From assembly GCF_023856365.1 (NCBI RefSeq), contig NC_064548.1:3571001-3635000 (forward strand): a DNA stretch of 64,000 nt, given 5' to 3'. The notes under the pieces were generated by a model, which was not told where the DNA came from, ran no database searches, and was given only the letters and a program-made list of their open reading frames with translations. Source of the DNA: Brienomyrus brachyistius (taxonomy: Eukaryota > Chordata > Actinopteri > Osteoglossiformes > Mormyridae). A program made the position numbers and the translations under genes. Each line of letters begins with the position of its first letter. Position 1 is the first letter of the stretch. Of this stretch, positions 49,301 to 61,300 are shown piece after piece.

Positions 49301-52300
49301 CATGCTACTGAAAAGGTATGTTACAGCCCCCCCCCCCCACCATGCTACTGAAAAGGTGTGTTACAGCCCCCCCCCCCACCATGCTACTGAAAAGGTGTGT
49401 TACAGGCCCCCCCCCCACCATGCTACTGAAAAGGTGTGTTACAGGCCCCCCCCCCACCATGCTACTGAAAAGGTGTGTTACAGCCCCCCCCCCCCACCAT
49501 GCTACTGAAAAGGTGTGTTACAGCCCCCCCCCCCCACCATGCTACTGAAAAGGTGTGTTACAGCCCCCCCCCCACCATGCTACTGAAAAGGTGTGTTACA
49601 GCCCCCCCCCCCCACCATGCTACTGAAAAGGTGTGTTACAGCCCCCCCCCCACCATGCTACTGAAAAGGTGTGTTACAGGCCCCCCCCCCACCATGCTAC
49701 TGAAAAGGTGTGTTACAGGCCCCCCCCCCACCATGCTACTGAAAAGGTATGTTACAGCCCCCCCCCCCACCATGCTACTGAAAAGGTATGTTACAGCCCC
49801 CCCCCCCACCATGCTACTGAAAAGGTGTGTTACAGCCCCCCCCCCCCACCATGCTACTGAAAAGGTATGTTACAGCCCCCCCCCCACCATGCTACTGAAA
49901 AGGTGTGTTACAGGCCCCCCCCCCACCATGCTACTGAAAAGGTGTGTTACAGCCCCCCCCCCACCATGCTACTGAAAAGGTGTGTTACAGCCCCCCCCCC
50001 CCACCATGCTACTGAAAAGGTGTGTTACAGCCCCCCCCCCCCACCATGCTACTGAAAAGGTGTGTTACAGGCCCCCCCCCCCACCATGCTACTGAAAAGG
50101 TGTGTTACAGCCCCCCCCCCCACCATGCTACTGAAAAGGTGTGTTACAGCCCCCCCCCCCACCATGCTACTGAAAAGGTGTGTTACAGCCCCCCCCCCCA
50201 CCATTCTACTGAAAAGGTGTGTTACAGCCCCCCCCCCCACCATTCTACTGAAAAGGTGTGTTACAGGCCCCCCCCCCACCATGCTACTGAAAAGGTGTGT
50301 TACAGCCCCCCCCCCCACCATGCTACTGAAAAGGTGTGTTACAGCCCCCCCCCCCACCATGCTACTGAAAAGGTGTGTTACAGGCCCCCCCCCCACCATG
50401 CTACTGAAAAGGTGTGTTACAGCCCCCCCCCCCACCATGCTACTGAAAAGGTGTGTTACAGCCCCCCCCCCACCATGCTACTGAAAAGGTGTGTTACAGG
50501 CCCCCCCCCACCATGCTACTGAAAAGGTGTGTTACAGCCCCCCCCCCACCATGCTACTGAAAAGGTGTGTTACAGCCCCCCCCCCACCATGCTACTGAAA
50601 AGGTGTGTTACAGCCCCCCCCCCACCATGCTACTGAAAAGGTGTGTTACAGCCCCCCCCCCACCATGCTACTGAAAAGGTGTGTTACAGCCCCCCCCCCA
50701 CCATGCTACTGAAAAGGTATGTTACAGGCCCCCCCCCACCATGCTACTGAAAAGGTGTGTTACAGGCCCCCCCCACCATGCTACTGAAAAGGTGTGTTAC
50801 AGCCCCCCCCCACCATGCTACTGAAAAGGTATGTTACAGGCCCCCCCCCCACCATGCTACTGAAAAGGTATGTTACAGGCCCCCCCCCCACCATGCTACT
50901 GAAAAGGTATGTTACAGGCCCCCCCCCCACCATGCTACTGAAAAGGTGTGTTACAGCCCCCCCCCACCATGCTACTGAAAAGGTGTGTTACAGGCCCCCC
51001 CCCACCATGCTACTGAAAAGGTGTGTTACAGGCCCCCCCCACCATGCTACTGAAAAGGTGTGTTACAGCCCCCCCCCCACCATGCTACTGAAAAGGTATG
51101 TTACAGGCCCCCCCCCCACCATGCTACTGAAAAGGTGTGTTACAGCCCCCCCCCCACCATGCTACTGAAAAGGTGTGTTACAGCCCCCCCCCACCATGCT
51201 ACTGAAAAGGTATGTTACAGGCCCCCCCCCCCACCATGCTACTGAAAAGGTGTGTTACAGCCCCCCCCCCCCACCATGCTACTGAAAAGGTGTGTTACAG
51301 GCCCCCCCCCCACCATGCTACTGAAAAGGTGTGTTACAGGCCCCCCCCCCCACCATGCTACTGAAAAGGTGTGTTACAGCCCCCCCCCCCACCATGCTAC
51401 TGAAAAGGTGTGTTACAGCCCCCCCCCCCCACCATGCTACTGAAAAGGTATGTTACAGGCCCCCCCCCACCATGCTACTGAAAAGGTGTGTTACAGCCCC
51501 CCCCCCCACCATGCTACTGAAAAGGTGTGTTACAGGCCCCCCCCCCACCATGCTACTGAAAAGGTGTGTTACAGGCCCCCCCCCCACCATGCTACTGAAA
51601 AGGTGTGTTACAGGCCCCCCCCCCCACCATGCTACTGAAAAGGTATGTTACAGGCCCCCCCCCACCATGCTACTGAAAAGGTGTGTTACAGCCCCCCCCC
51701 CCCACCATGCTACTGAAAAGGTGTGTTACAGCCCCCCCCCCCACCATGCTACTGAAAAGGTATGTTACAGCCCCCCCCCCCACCATGCTACTGAAAAGGT
51801 GTGTTACAGGCCCCCCCCCCACCATGCTACTGAAAAGGTGTGTTACAGGCCCCCCCCCCACCATGCTACTGAAAAGGTGTGTTACAGCCCCCCCCCCCAC
51901 CATGCTACTGAAAAGGTGTGTTACAGCCCCCCCCCCCACCATGCTACTGAAAAGGTGTGTTACAGGCCCCCCCCCCCACCATGCTACTGAAAAGGTGTGT
52001 TACAGGCCCCCCCCCCACCATGCTACTGAAAAGGTGTGTTACAGGCCCCCCCCCCACCATGCTACTGAAAAGGTGTGTTACAGGCCCCCCCCCACCATGC
52101 TACTGAAAAGGTGTGTTACAGGCCCCCCCCCACCATGCTACTGAAAAGGTGTGTTACAGCCCCCCCCCCCACCATGCTACTGAAAAGGTGTGTTACAGCC
52201 CCCCCCCCCACCATGCTACTGAAAAGGTGTGTTACAGGCCCCCCCCCCACCATGCTACTGAAAAGGTGTGTTACAGGCCCCCCCCCCACCATGCTACTGA

Positions 52301-55300
52301 AAAGGTATGTTACAGCCCCCCCCCCCCACCATGCTACTGAAAAGGTATGTTACAGCCCCCCCCCCCACCATGCTACTGAAAAGGTGTGTTACAGGCCCCC
52401 CCCCCCACCATGCTACTGAAAAGGTGTGTTACAGGCCCCCCCCCCACCATGCTACTGAAAAGGTGTGTTACAGGCCCCCCCCCACCATGCTACTGAAAAG
52501 GTGTGTTACAGCCCCCCCCCCACCATGCTACTGAAAAGGTGTGTTACAGGCCCCCCCCCCACCATGCTACTGAAAAGGTGTGTTACAGGCCCCCCCCCCA
52601 CCATGCTACTGAAAAGGTGTGTTACAGGCCCCCCCCCCACCATGCTACTGAAAAGGTGTGTTACAGGCCCCCCCCCACCATGCTACTGAAAAGGTGTGTT
52701 ACAGCCCCCCCCCCACCATGCTACTGAAAAGGTGTGTTACAGGCCCCCCCCCACCATGCTACTGAAAAGGTGTGTTACAGCCCCCCCCCTACCATGCTAC
52801 TGAAAAGGTGTGTTACAGGCCCCCCCCCCACCATGCTACTGAAAAGGTGTGTTACAGGCCCCCCCCCCACCATGCTACTGAAAAGGTGTGTTACAGGCCC
52901 CCCCCCCACCATGCTACTGAAAAGGTGTGTTACAGGCCCCCCCCCACCATGCTACTGAAAAGGTGTGTTACAGCCCCCCCCCTACCATGCTACTGAAAAG
53001 GTGTGTTACAGCCCCCCCCCCCCCACCATGCTACTGAAAAGGTGTGTTACAGCCCCACCCCCCCTACCATGCTACTGAAAAGGTGTGTTACAGGCCCCCC
53101 CCCCCACCATGCTACTGAAAAGGTGTGTTACAGGCCCCCCCCCCCACCATGCTACTGAAAAGGTGTGTTACAGGCCCCCCCCCCACACAAACACTACTGA
53201 AAAGGTGTGTTACAGTTTAAATGTTTCCCAGCTGCTAACAGAGATTTACATATGAGGTGACTTGATGGTTAAGCTTCTGGATTTCTGTCCATGGGGGGCA
53301 TGTTTGGTGCTGAGCCTTTGCAGAGCATCAGCAGGTCAGTCTGGATGAGTGTGGATCATTCTGGCGATGCCTTAAAGAACAGAGGCTCCTCTGATTTCCC
53401 CATGACTGTCCCTGCTTTCCTCTGGCCCACAGTTGAAGAGCTTGGGCTACCTTTGTGGCTTAGTGGCGAAAAATGGACCCAATTCGGAGGACCTGAATAA
53501 AACTGTGGACCTGTTGGGTGGGCTGGGGGCTGAGAGACCCGAGACAGGTGAGCAGTTTTGTCACGTCAGTTTTGCATCATTGTGGCCTGGGATTTTGGGG
53601 GAGCATAGATGGGGCAGAATGGTTAAAAGTTAATGGGTCTGATTTCTGTTCTCTTGTAGCCAGCAGCCTTCAGAGCCCTTACAAAAAACTCAAAGAAGCC
53701 TTATCATCTGTGGAATCCTTTGAGAAACACTACCTGGTGGGTATTAACTGGGCTGGCTCGGTACTTCTGCAGTGACGTCTGTGCACTTAGGTGTGCAGCT
53801 GTTGGGGCTTCTAAACCAGGCTGCCCACAGTAATGGGAAACCCTCGGACCTTAGCCCTCTGGGGTCTAGGAGTAGGGAACACATTTTAACTGGCTGGGGC
53901 ATGGTCACACATTTCATTCAGTATCATAAACTTAATTCATGGCAAATAAATTATTTCTTGTATATTTGTTTTGGTGTTAAACTCATCTTAATCTTAGTGT
54001 ACTTTGTAAATATGTCAGATTTATGTGAAGTTTGTAATTTGACATCAAAGAAACATTATAAAAGTACATAGTACGCAATGGTGACAGTTTGTTTTGATCC
54101 CAGATATCTGATCACCAAAGTCTTGGCTACATGAAAATGACTAAATGTTGTAGCTGAAACATTCAGTTGGATAAATAAATAAGAAAAACCTACTTCATGT
54201 CGGTTTTTGTAGCAACTTTCATGTATATGCATGAGCCATTCACACCTGGCCACATCACCCCCCCCTTATGGCGCTGATGGGGATGTATCTGGATCACTGC
54301 GTTTCACTGCTGCGTTGTTCATCTAATTACCATGTGAATGCGATTTAAATACGCGGAAATGCGACTATTTATAATGTGAATAGCGATCTTCGGGTGAAAG
54401 TGGTACTACACGCCCCCGATGCAAGTAAAACAAAGTAAGGTGACATGGTTTACTTTTTTGCTGATTTAACCTAATTCTATAAACTTTATTACTGCCGATA
54501 ATTTATGTTTTGAAAAGATGACAAATTACAGATTTAGTCACCATTTTCATGATTCTACATGAAGATTTCAGCGAGATATAAACTGAAATAGACGTGAAAA
54601 CTATGCTGCGTCGCTGATGACGCACTCGACCCCAGAGGGTTACACCCGGAGCAGGACGCCCATCTTTCAGGCTGAAATGAGTGTCAGGCTTGTGCTGGTT
54701 GCTTACTGGCTAACACTGTGGCTGAGTGTCGACACTGCACCTCGGGATGTGTACCTGACATTCAAGCCCTGTGTTGTCCTCCCCCCCCCCCCCCCCCCCA
54801 GGAGCTCTCTCACACGGCCATGGACATGTACAGGACCATCGGCAGGACACGCTCAGCCCGCCTGATGGGGAAGAGCCTGGCCGAGTTCTACATGTAAGAG
54901 ACTTTGCAGTGAGATACTGTGTGTGTGTGTTTGTCTGTGTGTATCTGCATTATTTACTTGTCCAAGTTGATGTTTCATCAGAATATGTATATGATATTCT
55001 GCAATGTCATGTGAATGAAGGAAAAAAATAATGAAAATTTAACATGGTTAAATTACTGAATTAAATGAATTAATTAAAATTAATGATGCTTGGTTTTAAG
55101 TAGTGCACACAGCTGCAAAAGAATACAGGATTACAGCCACGAGATTCTGCCTTTAGCAGGTGACCCTAAATGATGCCGTGGTAAACTGCAGGTCCAGCTT
55201 GGTCTGATGCAGTAAATGTCCTGCAGCGTATAACTGCTGGAAGCCTTGAGGTTTTTAACGTAGTTCAGACGTTATACAGCAAGTAAATATGAGAGATGCT

Positions 55301-58300
55301 GTCACTGGGGCTGCTGAGTTTGCTGGCGTCTTAAGGCTCTTGTCATTTAGGATGTGAGATGCTTCGTCACCCAGTGACTAAAATAAGTGGATGGCTGGCA
55401 CGCTCCTCTGTTGCGCTCGCAGGAGGAAGGGCGACCCCAAGCGGGCGGAGAGCTTCCTGCAGGACTCTGTGAAGAGCTACCTGAGTGAGGGCTGGGCCCT
55501 GCCTGTGGCACACACCCGCAAGCAGATGGCAGAGTGTCAGAAGCTGCTGGGCCAGACTGAGGAGTATCCTGCTGGGGGCATCACAGCTATGTCTCTGTTG
55601 ATGTCTATGTTAGTGTAATCACCCCCTCCTCCCACCCCCTGAAAAGGTGTACTACAGCCCACCTCCCACCCCCCCATGAGGTGTGAGGTGTTGGGTCTGT
55701 CTGTCTCTGCGTCTGTCTGTCTCTGCCTGTGGCTCCGCTTGGTTTCTTTGACCTCTTGCACAGCTACCTGCAGACCAGCGCCCTGCTAGCCAGCGACAGC
55801 CACCTGACCGACAGCGAGAGGAAGCATTTCTGCCAGGAGATCCTCAGCTTCGCCGGCCAGTCAGCCGGTACAGGTGGCCGTGTGTGTGTGTATCTGCGGG
55901 AGTGGGGCCTCGTGGGGGCAGGGCAAAGCCATCCGAACACTGTGTCTCCCCCCTCCTCACAGGCCACAAGGTAATCCTGAACATGAGCTCGTTTGCTCAG
56001 TTACGGCAGCTGCAGTTTCGGCCGGCGGCAGCTGTGGTGCACGTCGGTGCGTCCCTGCAGCTCGAGCTGCGTCTGCGCAGCCTGATGCCTGTACCGGTTC
56101 GCCTGGAGCAGCTGGCCATCACTGTGCACTTCAGTCTAGAGAAAGGTGGGACTTGGGGCCGGGCGGGGCCTGGGGGCGGAGCCCCCCGTCGCACAGGGCA
56201 GGGCAGCCCGGGCGGTGCGGTGCAGTTCCCTGGAGAGAGCCCCCCCGGCTCCCACCCCCGAACACCGCCTCCCACCCTTGAGCTGTATGAGATGCAGGAC
56301 CGCAGCCCTTCGGACGGGGTGCTCAACTCCACCGGCGTCGTCTGCAAGAATGTGCACCTGCTGCTGCGTCGCCAGGACAGCGCCGTTTCCTTGGACACGC
56401 CCAGTGTGAACACCATCGCCATGGAAGACGGGGCCCAGCTGCTGAAGACACATGATGTGTCACTGTTGCCTGGCAACAACGACATCCTTTTCACAGCTCC
56501 CGTAAGCCTGCTGCCTTGTTACTGTATAGTGGTCATTAGTACTTTATTATTAATATTTTGATGTAGTGGCATTTTCAAATCCTTTGGCTAGAAACAGTCA
56601 GACAGTGGCACTTCCTATTACATGAAAGTTTAGAGCGGTGTTTCGTAAAAGCATAGTTAATGTCAGTAACTTGCATAGCTGGAATCATGCAGCTAACTGG
56701 GTTGCCAATAGGAGCTCTTGGGAAATGCACATCTGGTCTTGATGGACCCCCAGACAGTCCACATTTGTGCCTCCTGCCAGACAGTCCACATTTGTGCCTC
56801 CTGCCAGACTATGCATTTTTAGGGAGCTGTGAGGGAGTGAAAACATGGACTGTCTGGGGTCCCTGAGGACCGGGGTGGGAAATCTGCTTTAGGATAACAG
56901 CAGTGCTAATGGGTGAAGTATATTAGAGCCAAAAGACAGAAGTAAAGATCTACAGTTTTCATAGGTGACCATATAGTCACTGGCTGAGCAGGCCAACCAT
57001 CGTCATGCCGGAGGAGTGAGTGTTTATGAATCTTGCTAAATTCTCTTGTTGCTGCTATTGGTAATGCTCTCATTGTAGTCTTATACACTGCCCCCCCCCA
57101 CAGAGTCAGGAGCCAGGCACCTATACTCTGAGGCAGCTTTGTGCCACTGTGGGTCAGGTCCAGTTCGTGCTGCCCCACATCTACCCCATAGTGCAGTATG
57201 AGGTATATTCCCAAGAGCCACAGCTCACCGTGGAGCCCCTAGCAGGTCTGTCTCTCTCTTCGCATCTCCATTCCTCTCCTAGGAGGTTCTGCTAAGACAA
57301 ACTCACCCGGCGCCATCTCGCCGACTCGTGGCACTATACTGGAGTCAGCCCTCTGTGTGCCTCTGTGTCCTAGACAACCTTGTGGCCGGCCTGCCCCAGA
57401 CGGTCAAGTTCACCGTCGTCACAGGTCACTACAGCATCAAGCGGGGCGATGCACTGCAGCTCAGCAACTCGGACAGCATGCCCATTCTGCCGGCGCCGCG
57501 CTGCACTGCTCGCGTGCTCTCCAGTACCGCCGGTGAGTCCCGTCCGGCTCGCGGGGGACTTCCGCTCCTCTCTGCCACTGTCCACAACCTGCATGACCTG
57601 CCCTGTCTGCCCTTCCCTTCTACAGAGCTTGTAACGGAGACAGTCCTCTCCATCCAGTCCTCGGAGAAGGTAACCAGCATCTCGCTGCCTCTGGCACCAC
57701 CCTACCACACCGTGGAGTTCCAGCTGGTGGTGCTGTGCCACGTTCCAGCCGGCCCGGTGCGGCCCGACCCTGAGCGGCTCACCAATGGAGAGCCATGGCA
57801 TCGGCCCCGCAGCCGCCTGCGCACCCACAGCGGCATGATCACCTTGGACCAGAAGGTGCTGAACCTGATGCTGCTTTTCCATTCGTCTCTGGGTTGGCTA
57901 AATACCTACTTGTAAAACAGCCAGATGTTTGGGATGAATTTAGCAGCCAAAGCTGAGTGAAACTCTCCTGATTGGTCGGCCTGGCTGTCTCTTATGGCAT
58001 CCTAATGCCTGATTGGTGGTGTACATGTCTTAACTGTGTGACCCTCCTGCTGCCCACAGATCTCCATAGACTGCCCATGGTCTATTTACTCCACACTGGT
58101 GGCGTTAACTTTCTACATCCCCTTCAAAGCCAAGCACTCGCTACTGTCTGCAGGGAAGAGGTAAAACCTCAAGTAATTAATATTGTTAAAATTTCAAATA
58201 CTTTGATCCACCAGCCTCCCACCTGCTGATCTGACCCTCGATTCAAACCCACAGGAAGTACGTGCAGGTGTGCCTGCAGAACGTCTCGGATATGAACTTC

Positions 58301-61300
58301 CAGCTAGCGGAGCAGAGCCTGATCCTGCAGCAGCGGCTGACCACACTCGGGCTGCGCTCCCTCAACGGCCAAACAAAGCAGGTGAGCGCAGGCCTGCTCG
58401 AGGCGCCTCGGTGCATCTCCGTCTGGCTCGACACACCAGCTAGCATACAAGTATCATTACTCACACTGTTCTGTTTGCTGGTCTTCTCCTGTCCCCTTAT
58501 AATGCTCTAGTCCAGTAGGTGCACAACAAAGCCAGTTCTATACCCAGTTAAGGGGCTTCAGCCTCTCTGGAAAATTATTTGTTGTTTTCTTGAATAGAAT
58601 AATTACTTTTGTCTATATTTAAAATGGTTACATTTTTTTTATTTAAAATGAATGACACTTGGGTTTTTATTAGTAGTTGTATACACTAAATAGGTAGATG
58701 GTATAGCCCCCCCCCTCCCCCCCAGTATCCCATATCTCCTCAGATTGAAAGTGGCCGAGTCCTCCTAATGCTCCAGTCTTACGATTGGTACAGGACCAGC
58801 AGCCAGCCCCCTGGTGCTGACACTGTGGACATAGGCACAGCACAGCGTGTCTGCGGAGTATTAAAGTCTTAGTGTCTTCAGTCATTTCAACCAGTTATGG
58901 CCTTAAAGTCTTATAAAAACTTATATTTAAGTTTACTAGGTCTTAATGTTTTGCGGGGGTTATAAGGGGGACTACTGTAAATGTTTAAGTGGCTTTAAAA
59001 AAACCAGTGCTTATGATGAAGGGGTGAGTACAGTACATCAGGTATTTCTAGAGAGAGACTGCATGCACCCATTCACATTCACCTGACTTTTATTTGTATA
59101 AATGTTCTAATGTTGTTACTCTCTTAGAAAACAGACACTAAATACATAGGGTCCAGCTCTCACTGTGGTTTCAGGCATCCCCTGGGGGTCTTGGACCATA
59201 TTTCCTGTGGATAAGGGGGAACGCTGCATTTTAGTCTGATGTTAAAAAAATCTTTCATTGAAGTTTAAATGTGACTGACTCTTAAGGGGTATACTGCCAA
59301 GTCAATCGCAGACTATTAATGTCCACAGGCAGAGATGCACACCAATCATTTTTGCATTTCGAGCCATTTCGCTATGTGTGCTAAAACTTAATATCTACGA
59401 AAAGAAAAGAGGTGATCTTTATCTGTAACGAGGTATTGATTGATCGTCTTGAGTCGATAGCGACCCTTGGACACTCCTTGGTTTTCCAGATTACTTTACA
59501 GGCAAATTTTAATATTAGAACGTTCACACGTGCACTTCATGTTCAATAACTGTCGTTCGCTTACAGTTGCTGGTGGTGAATGGAGCAATTATTTTGTACA
59601 AGCACCTGATGGGAAAACACTGCCAGAGTAGATAAACCCATTCGAAGTGCTGTCCATTCATGTTTATTAAATTAACTTTTCCTTGTAGCTGCTAAATACA
59701 CATTATTAAAGCCTTAAAGGGTGTCTGCCTGCTGCATAAGAATCTCCATTGAATAAGTGTTTGTGAAAATGTTTAGGCTAAAATCTGGGCTTATTCTGCA
59801 TTGATCAACGTTGCCAGTGTTTGTATTCGTGCACGTTGGACTTGTTTGGACCAGTTTCATTATTGTAAACTAAAATGAAAATGCACCCTGAATAAAAGAC
59901 AATTTGTAAACATAAAATTTTAAGATGATGTAGCTGCAACTTCGGTGCTTATTGCTTAATCAACTTGACTGTTTCATTAGGTTTTCTGAAGGAAAATGAA
60001 TCATTTAGATTAATCGAGCAATTGATAAAATGGTCAATAGATTAATCTATAGAAAAATAGTTATTGGCAGCCCTGAAATGAACACTGTAGTCACTGTAGT
60101 GTAAATATATGGGTACTGATTTTAGTATATTTCCACTTATAGCTTGGTCTTAAATTTTGGCTTGAAGTGGCATTTAAAAAGTCCTAAAAAGTCTTAAATT
60201 TAACATCAGGATCAGACACTCTGCAGGAGTGATGCCTATTATGTGTGTGTGTCTGTGTGTGTGATGCTGAGCCCCTCCCCATCTGCAGCGGGTGTACAGC
60301 AAGCAGTCTGTCTTCTACCTGTGGGAGATGACGTGGAGCATAGAGCCTCCGCCCAGCCTCCAGTGCCTGTTCTCCATCAGCTTCTGCCCGGCAGACTCCC
60401 AAAGCTCGCACTTCACTCCGTATCACTATGAGTTCCAGCTGGACAGCTTGTCTGTGAGTCCCACGCCCAAATGAATAGTCACATCTCCAGATCGCTTCAG
60501 ACGAAAGTTTCTTCATACTTTTACATGCCATAGCCTGTTTTGTCCGTTTTCTGCCTTATCCTGGTAATAAGGGCGTCTATGCTTTAACTAATTAGTAACA
60601 ATCATTTGTTTCATTTCTACTCTACCTTTTCTTACAGAACAACAAAGCAGTATTCAGGAAGTTAGAATGTAATAAGCCTTTGGTGGCGTGTGCTGTACAC
60701 GGAAATGCTAGAACTCAAAGAACCCATAGTTTAATGTTAGTACTTGCATTATGAGCGGTATGGCTGTTGTGGCTGAGTAGAGTGTGTTAGATTTGCATGG
60801 GGTCAGATACCTGCCTTTCAGATTTCCCTCTCCTGTTTGACTTGCCTGTACTTCTGTCCCTTGCTCACAGACTCTGTATAGTGTGTCGGCGGATATTCAG
60901 CCGGCCTCTGGAGAATCTCATTGCAAGACCGGCTCCCTCTGTGGGCTGGAAGTGTCCATCACGCGACTGTCAGAGGTCTCTGAAGCCGAGAAGCAGGATG
61001 AGGGATCTGTAGAGTGCGGCAGTTCCGGCACCACCAAGCTCATGTATGAAGGTAATGGCAACAGCTCCGAGCAGCATTTTGCGCTTGTGTGTGTGTGTGT
61101 GTGTGTGTAATGTTCTTAATTGTGTATTAACCATGCATCCCTCTGCGGACACTTCCCCAGTGGTGGATAATAGCAGTAACTGGGCTGTCTGCGGGAAAAG
61201 CTCCGGCATCGTCTTTATGCCCATAGCAGCCCAGGCCACACACAAAGTGCGCATGGAGGTCATGCCCCTGTTCGCTGGCAATCTGCCCTTTCCCAGCATC

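Noticed and set aside
50022..51990. Long repetitive open frames (up to 219 codons) in the trappc10 intron 8 region encoding MLLKR, ATEKVCY and proline-rich repeats
   Set aside because: They are translations of a roughly 38-bp minisatellite whose unit lacks a stop in two frames. They lie in an intron between well-supported exons.
48661..53215. A CRISPR-like array
   Set aside because: Adjacent units have no unique spacers, only repeat variants with C-run length changes, and the locus is a vertebrate intron.
55997..56494. Minus-strand 165-codon open frame opposite trappc10 exon 14
   Set aside because: Shadow of a GC-rich coding exon; the plus strand is homologous to TRAPPC10.
57370..57882. Minus-strand 170-codon open frame
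   Set aside because: Shadow of trappc10 exons 16-17.
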